Below are positions 36,357-46,310 of a DNA stretch of 46,548 nt, piece by piece. The notes beneath the pieces are model-generated. The model was not told the origin of the DNA, ran no database searches, and saw nothing but the letters and a program-made list of their open reading frames with translations. The stretch comes from a bacterium (GTDB lineage: Bacteria; Zixibacteria; MSB-5A5; GN15; FEB-12). The stretch is from contig JAUWIB010000039.1 in NCBI GenBank assembly GCA_030605565.1, positions 1-46,548 of the forward strand, given 5' to 3'. How positions within the stretch are numbered: position 1 is the stretch's first letter; every line of letters starts with the position of its first letter. A program made the position numbers and the translations under genes.

Positions 36357-36384
36357 AATTTATCGCTTTGTCGGACGATGTCAA
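36357..36384 (-). promoter_or_regulatory. Candidate tRNA-Phe promoter
   Basis: A perfect TTGACA on the minus strand is followed after 16 nt by TAAATT (4/6). Initiation would fall about 35 nt before the tRNA 5' end. It lies just past the stop of the small membrane-protein gene. Confidence 0.45.
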
Positions 36385-36392
36385 ATGAAATG

Positions 36393-36791
36393 TTAGCGAC
36401 CCTTGAACAAATACTGTTTGGTCGCGGGGGCGAACAAGGTCGCGAGCGCCGCCGCCGATAAGACCAGCAGCACGATGTTTTCGTACTGGTGGTAACCGAT
36501 CGCCGCCAGGATCAATACCACCCCATTGATACCGATCAAACCCCAGTAACCCCAACTTTTCAGTTCCCTGTAGCCGAAGGCCGGGACCAACAACCCCAAC
36601 CCAATGAGCAGGAAGATAATCGGCTGAGCCAAGTCGTCATAGTTGTGGTCAAGGAAACTCAAGACCACTTTGACGCCGCCATAGATGATAAAAATAGCGG
36701 CAAAGATGAATCCGTACCAGCCGGCCAGTTTGAAAGTGAGCGGACGGTCGTCTTTGGGTTCTGTTTGTCGATTCGACTTAGTGTCGGTCAT
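36393..36791 (-). CDS. Small four-helix membrane protein of unknown function
   Basis: The 132-residue product has a charged cytoplasmic-looking N-terminus (TDTKSNRQTEPKDDRP) and about four hydrophobic helices (WYGFIFAAIFIIYGGVKVV, PIIFLLIGLGLLVPAFGY, WGLIGINGVVLILAAIGY, NIVLLVLSAAALATLF). No catalytic motif is seen. ATG overlaps the glucokinase stop (ATGA), so the two are co-translated, but the link is unexplained. I do not recognise a named family. Confidence 0.8.
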   Translation of the reverse strand: MTDTKSNRQTEPKDDRPLTFKLAGWYGFIFAAIFIIYGGVKVVLSFLDHNYDDLAQPIIFLLIGLGLLVPAFGYRELKSWGYWGLIGINGVVLILAAIGYHQYENIVLLVLSAAALATLFAPATKQYLFKGR

Positions 36792-37765
36792 TTACTAATC
36801 TCTCCCAAAAGTCCGGCTCCAATAAAGCCGGCGTCATTACCGAGAGTGGCTTTAACCACTCTCAGGTTTTCTACAGCGGAATCGAAGGCGCGTTTCTTAA
36901 TTTCCACGGCAACCATCTCGTGAAAACCGCCGCCGCCGTCGGCCACGCCACCTCCTATGACTACGGTGTCGGGGTTCAAAAGATTCACCACCCCGGCCAG
37001 CCCGGTGCCGAGATAGACGGCTGTTTCATCCAGCGTCTCCCTCGCCACGGCGTCCCCTTTTTTCAGAGCGGTGAACAGCTTCTTGATGGTCATGTTCTCG
37101 ATATTCCCTTTAAGAACAGAATCGAAAGTCGGCGAAGGGTTCGCCTTAAGCTTTGACCGCGCCCGCTGCAGGATCGCACCCGAGGAACAGTAAGCTTCAA
37201 TACACCCCTGTCGCCCACAGCCACACGTCGGTCCATCATAACAGATGGATATATGACCCAGTTCCGCGGCTGAGTAGGTGGCGCCCCGCCAGAGCGCGCC
37301 GTCCAACACTATGCCGCCACCGATACCGGTGCCGACGGTAACGCACACCACTGATTTTGACCCGACCGCTGCTCCCAATCGCGCCTCAGCCAGCGCCACC
37401 AAGTTGGCGTCGTTATCGACATACACCGGCATGTTCAATCGCTCCTTTAGGCGGCGTCCGATCTCCATCCCCTGCCAACCCTTGATATTGGGACAAGGAC
37501 CGATGACCACACCGGTGCGAGAATCGACCGCGCCCGGTGTGCCGACACCAAGCCAGTTGATTTGATGATTTTCCTCGGCCGCATACAGGAGTAGTTGTTC
37601 GGCGATATTAGTCACCAGATGCATCAGCGGCGTTGGTCCCTTTTTCGCCATTGTCGGACGCTGCCGACGATAGATCACATGACCGTCGGCGTCGACCAGT
37701 CCGAACTTTATATTGGTGCCGCCGATATCGATACCGGCATAAACAGTTTTCTCAGCCACAGTCAA
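36788..37765 (-). CDS. glcK: ROK-family glucokinase
   Basis: The 325-residue product has the ATP-binding phosphate loop DIGGTNIKFGLVDADG, the sugar-site VYVDNDANLVALAEARLGAA, VTVGTGIGGGIVLDG, and the ROK zinc signature CGCGRQGCIEAYCSS. These are the hallmarks of bacterial ROK glucokinases; a related substrate such as ManNAc cannot be ruled out. TTG start at 37765 has AAGGAG seven nt upstream. A consensus-like promoter lies 50 nt before. Confidence 0.88.
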   Translation of the reverse strand: MTVAEKTVYAGIDIGGTNIKFGLVDADGHVIYRRQRPTMAKKGPTPLMHLVTNIAEQLLLYAAEENHQINWLGVGTPGAVDSRTGVVIGPCPNIKGWQGMEIGRRLKERLNMPVYVDNDANLVALAEARLGAAVGSKSVVCVTVGTGIGGGIVLDGALWRGATYSAAELGHISICYDGPTCGCGRQGCIEAYCSSGAILQRARSKLKANPSPTFDSVLKGNIENMTIKKLFTALKKGDAVARETLDETAVYLGTGLAGVVNLLNPDTVVIGGGVADGGGGFHEMVAVEIKKRAFDSAVENLRVVKATLGNDAGFIGAGLLGEISK

Positions 37766-37815
37766 GTGATGGCTCCTTTTGTAGACAATCCGAACACACT
37801 AACAAAATCGGTCGC

Positions 37816-37845
37816 ATTATAAAGGTGTGTTTGGAGGTTAGTCAA
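37816..37845 (-). promoter_or_regulatory. Sigma70-type promoter of the glucokinase operon
   Basis: TTGACT, 18 nt, TATAAT on the minus strand, a near-consensus pair. Expected start about 37809, with a 44-nt leader to the TTG at 37765. It is the best promoter in the window. Confidence 0.65.
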
Positions 37846-37902
37846 GGCAAAAGCGGGGGCAAGCTCGTCTCTGGCGCCTCGCGCGTCGTTTGTGAGTGTG
37901 CT

Positions 37903-38025
37903 GTCAGCCGTCTCTGGCTGACAGCCTGGTTGGCAGGATCGCAGGGATCCTGCCCTACTGAGCGCTGTGCCCGGCGAATCTTCAGGCTCGGCCACGAAAC
38001 CCGCGCGGTCTGAAGACCACGCGGG
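37903..38025. repeat. Cluster of three palindromic hairpins between mscS-like and glucokinase genes
   Basis: The 331-bp gap holds three hairpins in a row. GTCAGCC-6-GGCTGAC lies at 37903-37922. GGCAGGATC-5-GATCCTGCC (perfect, 9 bp) lies at 37932-37954. CCCGCGcGGTCT-2-AGACCaCGCGGG (one mismatch) lies at 38000-38025. No T-runs follow. The GGTCT/AGACC core recurs after the PBP gene. These look like REP-type repeats or bidirectional terminators. Confidence 0.65.
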
Positions 38026-38096
38026 CACAATAACAACCTTCTGAGCGCGGTAGACGGGGACGTCCGCCGCGCACGTGACAATTGAGACCACCGCCG

Positions 38097-39269
38097 TCAG
38101 TCGTCGTCGAAGGCATCCCCGCCGCCGCCGGGGGCGTGTCCCGGCCGACGCGCCTTTTCTCTGTCCGCTCGGCGCTGTGGTTCTTGCTCCGATGAGGTCT
38201 CCGGCGCCATGGTGACCACTCGCTGCGGGAACGGAATCTCGATGCCTTCTTCACGGAAGCGAGTAAGGATTCCCTCTCGCAATTCCGAGGCGGTACGGAA
38301 CCGTTCCGATGGATCGGCCACCCAACATCGCAACGACACGTTGAGCGAACTGTCGCCGAATTCAAGGAAATACCAACTCGCCTTTGGGTCGGCGAGCACT
38401 ATGGAATGTTTGTCGGCCTCGTCAAGCATCACCTGTCGAACCTGATCTATGTCGGAATCGTAGCCGACGCCGACGTCTATCTGCACGCGCAGCCTCGGAT
38501 GAGGATAGGTGAGGTTGTGAACGGTTGATTTTATCAGTTCGGCGTTGGGGACGATGATCAGAGTGTTGTCGAAAGTCCGAAACTTGGTGGAGCGAATTCC
38601 GATCTGATCGACCACGGCCGTCGTGCCGTCGTCAAGCCGCACTCGATCTTCCACGCGGAAAGGACGGTCGATCATGATCACAAAGCCGCCTATCATGTTG
38701 GCAATCGTTTCCTGCGCCGCCAGGGCAATAGCCAGCGACCCGATACCCAGCACCGCCACCAGACCCATGATGTCGACACTGAAATGGTCCAGGATAATCA
38801 AGAGCGCCAGTATATAGGCAATAATCTTGATCACGCGATCGGCCAGGGGGACGAACTCATCATCAAGCGTGGTCTCAGTGCGTGAGGCGATGTTTTCTGT
38901 GTACCAGGAGAGCAGTGTTGAGATCACACCGACAATCATAACGGTAACGATATACACACCGACGACGAACAGAGCGCCATCGATAGTCCGGAACAGTACC
39001 GGCGCGCCGCCTTCGGAGATGTGCTCCAGGTAATTGAACAGAGCCACGGCGCCAATGACGAATACCAGGTAAGGGACTCTCCGCTTGACCCCGGCCAATA
39101 ATCTGTCGTCGAGATCCGTTCGCGTACGCCTGGCGATGCGGTCAGCAATCAGGCTCAGTATTAGTCGCGCCATAGTCGCAAACAGTATTGTCAAAACAAT
39201 GATTGCGACAATCCCGGCCGCCATCTGCAGGAGAGGTGGCAGCGGTAGTTTTTCTAATAGTTCATACAT
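38097..39269 (-). CDS. Mechanosensitive ion channel, MscS family
   Basis: About 390 residues. Several N-terminal helices, then the pore-lining helix GIGSLAIALAAQETIANMIGG and the MscS beta domain (FRVEDRVRLDDGTTAVVDQIG, RTFDNTLIIVPNAELIKSTV). The protein protects against osmotic downshock at the inner membrane. The C-terminal 60 residues are charged and Gly-rich (GHAPGGGGDAFDDD). The track start is GTG 39278 overlapping the upstream stop; ATG at 39269 with AGGTGA five nt before looks better. Confidence 0.9.
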   Translation of the reverse strand: MYELLEKLPLPPLLQMAAGIVAIIVLTILFATMARLILSLIADRIARRTRTDLDDRLLAGVKRRVPYLVFVIGAVALFNYLEHISEGGAPVLFRTIDGALFVVGVYIVTVMIVGVISTLLSWYTENIASRTETTLDDEFVPLADRVIKIIAYILALLIILDHFSVDIMGLVAVLGIGSLAIALAAQETIANMIGGFVIMIDRPFRVEDRVRLDDGTTAVVDQIGIRSTKFRTFDNTLIIVPNAELIKSTVHNLTYPHPRLRVQIDVGVGYDSDIDQVRQVMLDEADKHSIVLADPKASWYFLEFGDSSLNVSLRCWVADPSERFRTASELREGILTRFREEGIEIPFPQRVVTMAPETSSEQEPQRRADREKARRPGHAPGGGGDAFDDD

Positions 39270-39274
39270 CGTTA

Positions 39275-40957
39275 TCACCTAAACTCAAACTGTATTCCAG
39301 CCGTTTCGAATCTGGCCCGAACCGCTATCGTATCGGGATACTCAGCCATTGTTTCGGCTAAGGCGTAAGGTTCTACGGAACCGTTGCCCTTCTCACCGTC
39401 ACCGTCGGAGTCGATGAAGCCCGATAACAGATACTTGCCCGCCGGCAAGTCAATCCTGAAGGTACCGGATGAAGCGGCCATGTCAAAGGTGCGCTGTTCA
39501 CCGACTTTGCTAAACGAGAGCATGACCGGATCGTCTTCCTTACCGGCGATTTCGATCATAGCCTCACCGGAAATCGAGCCCAGCGAATCGGCATCAATGA
39601 TTGTAAAAACATGCTGCCGGAGACTGTCGCCGACTCGATTACCAGAGAGATCGGCCAGTTCAAACTCTGTTATTTCCAGACGATATCTCGCGCCCGGCTC
39701 AAGCGTGTCGGGGGTCAGCAAAAGGCGTAGCGGGTCCCGCCAGGACGGCGTAACCTCAGCCGGCGCGTCCGGCTGCAACCACAACAGGAATGTTTCAGGC
39801 GTGAACAGCGTGGTATCCAGCGGCTCGGAGAAAGTCAACTCAATGACAACCTCGTCGGCAAACATCGGAATGTTGTCGGGAAGAAAGCGTTCTATCCGAG
39901 GCGGATTTTCGTCCTCGTCGTCGGTCACGGTAACTTTCGGAAAGCTGATGGGAGCACACGCGCCATCATAGGTCAACGATATAGAGTATTCACCCTCAAG
40001 CAGTTGCCCAGGCCAGAAGTTCAACATCGCCTGCGGTTCATCAGCCGACTCCAGCAAAGCCACGGCCGGTCTAACAAGGCTGCTGTCGGAAGCGCTCAGG
40101 ACACACCAATCCGGATTCTCACTCAACTGTTTCAGGTCGATGTTTTTGGATAATCGCAGCCGCAACATACCGTCGGGCATGTGGGCTACCGAGATGATTT
40201 CCGGAGGTATCGTATCCCGCTCGTTCAAAGTCAGCATCAACTGCTCCAGGGGTGCATCTCCCCCGATCAGTATATGGCGATCCGGAACTGCGAACGGTTC
40301 GTGACCGGAATTGAAGCGCCCATTGTGGTTTTGGTCATCGTAGGCAATCAGGTTAAACCTTTCACTGGGAAGATAACCTATCGAGAAATCCCCCTCCGCA
40401 TTCGTTTGGGCGAGATAAAGCGCATCAACCGAGTCCAGCGGCGTACCCACCTGCAATTCTGACGGTCGATACAAGGCCACCGTCAGATCGCTTTTAGGCT
40501 GACCTTTCTCAGTGAAGATCCGGCCGGCCGTGCGGCCCTCGGCAATAACGGCGCCGGTAGTGAAGGCCATTGTGAGCGTGCTGTCGAGTTGGTTGCCGCG
40601 CAAATCTTTTATGGCTGTACCGGCTGAGATAATATAGGTCTGATCGGCGGCAAAACTGTCCGCGAGAATAACCGTAACTCGGTCACTGCGCCACTTGATT
40701 CTCGGTTCTACAGAGGGACGCGGGGAAATAAAAATCGCCTCTCCCCTGGCCGGCTTGGTGATAGGTTCGGAAAAATAGAGTGTGACCTCGTTGCCAGGCT
40801 CGACATTCACGGCGCCGGAGGCAGGTTCGGAACCGAGCAGGTACGGCCCTGCTGTGTCGGCCTCGCCACCGGGCGGCGGCAATTCCTCAGCACAAGCAAA
40901 GTACAACAACAGAGATGTTAGTAGACAAATGAAAAACGGTCGACCGGGTGTGTTCAC
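39275..40957 (-). CDS. Big_5/Ig-like domain lipoprotein
   Basis: About 560 residues. A signal peptide ends in a lipobox, LLLYFAC, so it should be lipid-anchored. The body has several Ig-like domains of the Big_5 type: GSEPASGAVNVEPGNEVTLYFSEPI, VVIELTFSEPLDTTLFTP and a middle copy. Two CNA_B/carboxypeptidase-regulatory-like blocks (GRIFTEKGQPKSDLTVALYRP, PAGKYLLSGFIDSDGDGEKG) are mixed in. Proteins of this kind are common in Bacteroidetes-like phyla; function is unknown. The GTG start at 40957 overlaps the upstream stop and gives the signal peptide; the track start 41020 is too long. Confidence 0.82.
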   Translation of the reverse strand: MNTPGRPFFICLLTSLLLYFACAEELPPPGGEADTAGPYLLGSEPASGAVNVEPGNEVTLYFSEPITKPARGEAIFISPRPSVEPRIKWRSDRVTVILADSFAADQTYIISAGTAIKDLRGNQLDSTLTMAFTTGAVIAEGRTAGRIFTEKGQPKSDLTVALYRPSELQVGTPLDSVDALYLAQTNAEGDFSIGYLPSERFNLIAYDDQNHNGRFNSGHEPFAVPDRHILIGGDAPLEQLMLTLNERDTIPPEIISVAHMPDGMLRLRLSKNIDLKQLSENPDWCVLSASDSSLVRPAVALLESADEPQAMLNFWPGQLLEGEYSISLTYDGACAPISFPKVTVTDDEDENPPRIERFLPDNIPMFADEVVIELTFSEPLDTTLFTPETFLLWLQPDAPAEVTPSWRDPLRLLLTPDTLEPGARYRLEITEFELADLSGNRVGDSLRQHVFTIIDADSLGSISGEAMIEIAGKEDDPVMLSFSKVGEQRTFDMAASSGTFRIDLPAGKYLLSGFIDSDGDGEKGNGSVEPYALAETMAEYPDTIAVRARFETAGIQFEFR

Positions 40958-42585
40958 AAACCGAGCTTCTTCTTGATCGACTCGTCGTCGGGCTTCTGTT
41001 CCAGCGCCTTGTACCACCATTGACGTGCCTGCTCCATATCACCGAGGGCCTTGTACGTGTCCCCCAGATGATCGAGAATTACCGGGTCGTTGTCAAGCTC
41101 GGCGGCTCGCTGCAAGTGCGGCAATGCCTGGTCAAATTCTCCCAAACGGTAGAACACCCAGCCATAACTGTCCAGGAAGGCGGCATTGTCCGGTTCCTGG
41201 GTGATAGCTTTCTCAATCAAGCCCTTGGCGTAATCCAGCCGATCACCTCGATCGCACAGCATGTAGCCGAGATAATTCAGAGCCCCGGCATGATCGGGTG
41301 AAGCAGCCAGCAGTTCATCGAAAGCCTCCACTGATGATTGAACATTGCCGCTGAACTCATAAGCCGCCCCCAGAGCAAAAAGCAGACGAGTCCGGTCATC
41401 GGGGTCACGCACTACGGCCAAACCCGAACGGTAGGCTCCCACTTCGTTGTCAGCCTGCTCCAGTTTCCGGTATACAAACCCGAGGTCCAGCCAACCCTGG
41501 GCAACTGTATCCACTATCTGAGTCAGCTTGATGAACTCATCACGAGCACGAAAGTAGTCCTCCCGGAGAGTAGCTATTCGACCGAGGTAATAGTGATTGG
41601 CCGGGTTACGCTCACCCGCCGCTACCTCGCCGGTGAAAATGGAGTCGGCCTGGTCCAGCGAATCCAGTCCAAAGTACACCAGGGCCAGCCGATGCCGCGC
41701 CGCCTGGTCATCCGGCGCCAGGCGAGCCATAGTGCGAGCGTATGGCAGAGCCTCGAGCAAAGAGTCACGGTCTATATAGTAGCTGGTCAGGTAGCGATTG
41801 ATGACAATGTCGTCCGGGGCAACGGCCAGAGCCGCCTTGAGCGCAATCGCCACCGAATCCGGTTGTTCGGTCATTTGATACAGTTCGCCCAGACGCACAT
41901 AGGCCAGGATATTACCGGCCCCCGGTTCCAGTTCGATCGACTTGGCCAGGGCTTCCCTGGCCGCATCGGTATGGCCGGCCCGAGTGTACAACTTACCAAG
42001 CTCGTACTGGAGCGCGAAATCATCCGGCGCCAGGCGGGCCATATTGCGGTAGCCCCATGTCAGGGAATCCAAATCGCCCCGTGTCTGATAGGATGAGGCC
42101 AGGTAGGCGTACGCCCTCCGATTCAGTGAATCCAGAGTTACCACCTGAAGGTAGGCAGCCCGCGCGGAGTCATTCTCTCCGAGATTTCGATAGGCCAAGG
42201 CCAGCATGGTGTACACATCGACATCCCTGGGCTCTATCGGTTCCAGGGCAGCCGGGATATCTTCGTAACGCTTCAGATAGGCGAGCATTCGGGCGAATGA
42301 ATAGCGTATCTCGTACGAATCCGGATGAAACTGCAAGGCACGCTTATAGCCCTCGGCCGCCTCGCGGATATATCCGGACAACTCGAACACAACGCCGTTG
42401 GTGTAATAATGAAAAGCCTTGGGGTGTACCCACTCCGGATCGTCCCTGGGACTCAGCGGTCGGGCCGATGCCTCGGCCTGACCGGTACGGATACTCGTGC
42501 CCGGTCGGCTCTGGAGTGCCTTGGAGCCACAACCGGCCAGCAAAACGAGCGTCAAGAGGCCCAGCGCCAGGACTACTCTGTTCAT
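40954..42585 (-). CDS. TPR-repeat lipoprotein
   Basis: About 543 residues. Signal peptide with lipobox LLAGC, then around twelve TPR units (for example YTMLALAYRNLGENDSARAAYLQV and AGALNYLGYMLCDRGDRLDYAKGLIEKAI) running to the C-terminus. Likely anchored in the inner or outer membrane as a protein-interaction scaffold; partner unknown. Overlaps the Big_5 lipoprotein gene by 4 nt, so the two may form one complex. ATG at 42585 is chosen over GTG 42588. Confidence 0.88.
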   Translation of the reverse strand: MNRVVLALGLLTLVLLAGCGSKALQSRPGTSIRTGQAEASARPLSPRDDPEWVHPKAFHYYTNGVVFELSGYIREAAEGYKRALQFHPDSYEIRYSFARMLAYLKRYEDIPAALEPIEPRDVDVYTMLALAYRNLGENDSARAAYLQVVTLDSLNRRAYAYLASSYQTRGDLDSLTWGYRNMARLAPDDFALQYELGKLYTRAGHTDAAREALAKSIELEPGAGNILAYVRLGELYQMTEQPDSVAIALKAALAVAPDDIVINRYLTSYYIDRDSLLEALPYARTMARLAPDDQAARHRLALVYFGLDSLDQADSIFTGEVAAGERNPANHYYLGRIATLREDYFRARDEFIKLTQIVDTVAQGWLDLGFVYRKLEQADNEVGAYRSGLAVVRDPDDRTRLLFALGAAYEFSGNVQSSVEAFDELLAASPDHAGALNYLGYMLCDRGDRLDYAKGLIEKAITQEPDNAAFLDSYGWVFYRLGEFDQALPHLQRAAELDNDPVILDHLGDTYKALGDMEQARQWWYKALEQKPDDESIKKKLGL

Positions 42586-42709
42586 CACAGCTTTGGCGTC
42601 ACGATTGTTTATCGCTTACTCCCATCAGCATCTTTCATCCCACAGCTTTTCGTCAACCCGGTGGTATTACCTGCGGCTATCACTTATACGACTTCTACCT
42701 CGGTCGGTT

Positions 42710-43981
42710 CTACGCTCGATTCGGCACCAACTTCAGAAACCGTCGCTTGCCGACCTTCAGAACCATCTCACGCTCCAACCCGAACTCGTAATCAGGGTCG
42801 GTAATCCTGGTACCATCAAGTGTAACAGCGCCCGCGCTGATCAGTTTCCGTGCTTCCCCGTTTGATTTCGAGAGCTTCGCCTTAGCAATAAGATGAACCA
42901 GATACACCCGTGTCGGATCAAGTTCCAGCTTCTTTAACTGCTCGATATCGAGTTCCGGGATATCATCGGGTAGCTTTTTCTTCGAGAATATCCGCTCAAA
43001 CTCCTCACGCGCTGTGCGCCCCGAACCCACGGGGTGGTACATGTCGACTAAGTGCTCCCCTAACTCCATCTTCACGTCGCGAGGGTTCACATCGGAGTTC
43101 TTCAATTGTTCGGAAACTAGCTTGAGCCTCTGGTCGTCAACGTCGGTGGCCAACTCGTAATAGCTGTAGATTAGCTCATCCGGCACCGACATGACTTTGC
43201 CGAAGATTTCGCGAGCCGGTTCGTCGATCCCGATATAATTGCCCAAAGACTTCGACATCTTCTTCTCGCCGTCCAGCCCGACCAGAATCGGCATTGTCAG
43301 GACCAACTGCGGCCTGACATTATACGCCTCCTGAATAGTCCGCCCGGCCAGCAGGTTGAAAGTCTGTTCGGTAGCGCCGATTTCTACGTCGGCCTTGATC
43401 GCCACTGAATCATACCCCTGCATCAAGGGGTAAAACAATTCGTGGATCGAGATCGGAGTGCCCCGTCGTAAACGTTTCGTAAAATCATCCCGCTCCAGCA
43501 TCCGCGCCACCGTGTACTTGGTGGCCAGATGCATGATCTCAACGAACTCCATCTGTTTGAACCACTCGCCATTGAAACGGACTTCTGTTTTCGACTTGTC
43601 CAATATCCTGAAGAACTGTTCCTGATACGTCTCGGCGTTCTTCATAATGTCATTATAGGTGAGTTGCGGTCGCGTGGCTGACTGGCCCGAGGGATCACCC
43701 ACCATGGCGGTATAATCACCGATAATCAGAACTATCTTGTGGCCCAGGTCCTGAAACTGCCTGAGTTTGCGGATTCCGACGGTGTGACCCAGATGAATAT
43801 CGGGCGAGGTCGGATCGAATCCCTGTTTGACACGAAGCGGCCGGTTCTGCTCGATTGACTCGGTCAGGCGCTTCTCGAACTCCCCGATCGGCAGCATCTC
43901 AACAGTGCCGCGTGAGATCAACTTCAACTGCTTGTCCAGTTCACCCCTGGTTTCCGGTGATAATTCAGCTTCTTCGACCAA
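42710..43981 (-). CDS. tyrS: Tyrosyl-tRNA synthetase
   Basis: The 423-residue class I synthetase has HLGH at 63-66, KMSKS at 241-245 and a C-terminal S4 RNA-binding domain (KSNGEARKLISAGAVTLDGT). It is of the TyrZ-like type (LIIGDYTAMVGDPSG). It charges tRNA-Tyr. The start is TTG at 43981 with AAGGAG six nt upstream. It is divergently arranged with the PBP gene; 121 bp separate it from the TPR gene. Confidence 0.95.
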   Translation of the reverse strand: MVEEAELSPETRGELDKQLKLISRGTVEMLPIGEFEKRLTESIEQNRPLRVKQGFDPTSPDIHLGHTVGIRKLRQFQDLGHKIVLIIGDYTAMVGDPSGQSATRPQLTYNDIMKNAETYQEQFFRILDKSKTEVRFNGEWFKQMEFVEIMHLATKYTVARMLERDDFTKRLRRGTPISIHELFYPLMQGYDSVAIKADVEIGATEQTFNLLAGRTIQEAYNVRPQLVLTMPILVGLDGEKKMSKSLGNYIGIDEPAREIFGKVMSVPDELIYSYYELATDVDDQRLKLVSEQLKNSDVNPRDVKMELGEHLVDMYHPVGSGRTAREEFERIFSKKKLPDDIPELDIEQLKKLELDPTRVYLVHLIAKAKLSKSNGEARKLISAGAVTLDGTRITDPDYEFGLEREMVLKVGKRRFLKLVPNRA

Positions 43982-44162
43982 CTGCTACTCCTTCACAACG
44001 TTTGACATCCTGTATCGGCATCTGCCTGCCGTTTGTTGATTTTCGTTCAAATCGTAGTCGATACCAGCCCCACGATAGTAAAACAGGCGTATAAAATCAA
44101 CGTGTTATCAAGACTGTGGTTTTTTGGTTGACTTAAAATGGTAACGAGCGGAACATAGAGAT

Positions 44163-46310
44163 ATGGTAACAACCGTAAATCAACGTCGGTTTCAGAGTCA
44201 TCGCCTGCGCAATTCTATTCTTGTCCTCTTACTGCTGTGCATCGTGTTCGCAAGCATCGTCGGCTATCGCACCTACCGAGTCTATCAGTCCGAACTGCCA
44301 TCGTTTGAACAGTTACACAATATCGAGCCCAGCCTCAAGACCAAAATCTACGATCGTAACGGCATCCTTCTGAAGGAGTTCTACACTGAGAACCGCGTCC
44401 TTACGCCGCTTGCGGAACTGCCGCCGCACCTGATCGATTTGCTGATGGCATCCGAGGATCACGAGTTCTACGATCACTGGGGCATTAATGTTCGCCGGGT
44501 AGCCATGGTGGCCGCGACCAATTTATTGAAACGCCGGCTTGCGGCGGGCGCTTCGACCATCACACAGCAGTTGGCTCGCATGTTGTTTCTGACACGCAAG
44601 AAAACTTTCGAGCGCAAGATCAAAGAAGCGCTTACGGCTGTCAAGCTGGAACGCACCTATTCCAAGGAAGAAATCCTGGAGATGTATCTCAACCAGTACT
44701 ACTTCAGCCGGGGCGCCTACGGCGTGGCCGCCGCCGCCCATCTGTTTTTCTCCAAGGAACCCAGCGAACTCAATTTCAATGATTGCGCCATTCTTATCGG
44801 CACTCTGAAGGCGCCCAACATCAATTCGCCGTTCAATAATCCCGACAAGGCGTTGAAGGCGCGCAACCGGGTGCTCTACTCCTATTACTCCTGGGGCAGA
44901 ATGTCGCGCGAGATGTACGATTCTTTGAAAGCCGAACCACTGGAAATAAACCCGCCCAAGGAGGACATCGGCGCCGCGCCCTACTTCACCGAGACTGTCA
45001 GGCAGTATTTGCGCGACAATTTTGGCGAGGATGTCCTGTATGCAGGCGGACTGAAAGTATTCACATCTCTTGACGCCGGCCTGCAAAAAGCGGCTGAAGC
45101 GGCGGTGGCAAGGAAGGTCGACTCACTACGGGCTCGGATCGAACGCCGATACGACCTTGACAATCCAACGTACACGATGTTCATGCCGGACACGGTCGAC
45201 GAGAATGGTGATTCCATCCGCGTTTACCGTAAGGTCCAGGGTGCTCTGGTGGCTATCGACAACGCCACCGGCGATGTGATAGCGATGGTGGGAGGGCGTA
45301 ATTTTGAGGAAAGTGAGTGGAACCGCGCCTGGCAGGCCACCCTGCAACCGGGATCAGCCTTCAAGCCGTTCGTGTACACCGCATGCATCGACAACGGCTT
45401 CAGAACCACTGAGATCATCGATGACAACCCAATCGTTCTGGAAATCCCCGGGACCAAGGACTGGCGCCCTCACAATTTCGACAACAAATTCAAGGGGCCA
45501 ATCACGCTTCGCACCGGGCTACGATTATCGCGCAACCTGGTCGCCATCAAACTGCTCCTGAAGATCCATCCCGAACAGGCGATTTTCTACGCCCGTCGCA
45601 TGGGTATCACTACCGACCTGGCCCCGGTGCCGTCCCTGGCCATCGGGGTCGGTGAAGTGAAACTAGTGGAGTTGGTCTCGGCTTTCAGCGTCTTCCCCAA
45701 CCGCGGTATTCATATCCCCCCGCGCCTGGTGCACAAGATCATCGATCGCTACGGACGGGTGATAGAGGACAACTCCGCGGTACAAAAAGAGGAAGTCCTG
45801 TCGGCCCAGACGGCTTACATCATGGTCGATCTCATGCGCTCGGTAGTCGATGCCGGCACTGGTCGCCGCGCCCGTTGGATGGGTTTCTCTCGTCCGGCCG
45901 GCGGCAAGACCGGCACCACCGACAACTTCTGTGATAATTGGTTTGTCGGGTACACACCGCAGATCACAGCCGGCTGTTGGGTCGGGTTCGACAAGAAGAT
46001 CTCGCTGGGGCGCGGCCAGGACGGCGCTAAGAACGGCGTGCCAATCTGGACGGAATTTATGATAGCGGCGCACGACTCCCTGCCGGTGGAAACATTCGAG
46101 GAACCGGACGGCATCGTTCATTATGAAATCTGCCTCGAGTCGGGCGACCTGGCCACCGATCGCTGCATCAACGTCCGCAACGAGATATTCACTGAGGACA
46201 ACTACCCCACCAGCGAATGTCGTCTCCACCCCTCGCGCGGCACGGATATCTCACCATCGTCTGACGATCCAATGCCCGAGGATACCTCGACGGAACGCAC
46301 ACATTTCTAA
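44163..46310 (+). CDS. mrcA: Penicillin-binding protein 1A (class A, bifunctional)
   Basis: The 715-residue product starts with a membrane anchor (ILVLLLLCIVFASIVGY). A GT51 transglycosylase domain follows, with catalytic EDHEFYDHWG and GASTITQQLARMLFLT. The transpeptidase domain has SxxK (S398 in GSAFKPF), SRN near 456 and KTGTT (K582). Both enzymatic halves look intact. It polymerises and cross-links peptidoglycan in the periplasm. The C-terminus is short and polar. It is divergent from tyrS. Confidence 0.95.
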   Translation: MVTTVNQRRFQSHRLRNSILVLLLLCIVFASIVGYRTYRVYQSELPSFEQLHNIEPSLKTKIYDRNGILLKEFYTENRVLTPLAELPPHLIDLLMASEDHEFYDHWGINVRRVAMVAATNLLKRRLAAGASTITQQLARMLFLTRKKTFERKIKEALTAVKLERTYSKEEILEMYLNQYYFSRGAYGVAAAAHLFFSKEPSELNFNDCAILIGTLKAPNINSPFNNPDKALKARNRVLYSYYSWGRMSREMYDSLKAEPLEINPPKEDIGAAPYFTETVRQYLRDNFGEDVLYAGGLKVFTSLDAGLQKAAEAAVARKVDSLRARIERRYDLDNPTYTMFMPDTVDENGDSIRVYRKVQGALVAIDNATGDVIAMVGGRNFEESEWNRAWQATLQPGSAFKPFVYTACIDNGFRTTEIIDDNPIVLEIPGTKDWRPHNFDNKFKGPITLRTGLRLSRNLVAIKLLLKIHPEQAIFYARRMGITTDLAPVPSLAIGVGEVKLVELVSAFSVFPNRGIHIPPRLVHKIIDRYGRVIEDNSAVQKEEVLSAQTAYIMVDLMRSVVDAGTGRRARWMGFSRPAGGKTGTTDNFCDNWFVGYTPQITAGCWVGFDKKISLGRGQDGAKNGVPIWTEFMIAAHDSLPVETFEEPDGIVHYEICLESGDLATDRCINVRNEIFTEDNYPTSECRLHPSRGTDISPSSDDPMPEDTSTERTHF

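Noticed and set aside
44100-44162. TTGACT before the PBP gene as a promoter
   Set aside because: No -10 box at the right spacing before the ATG.
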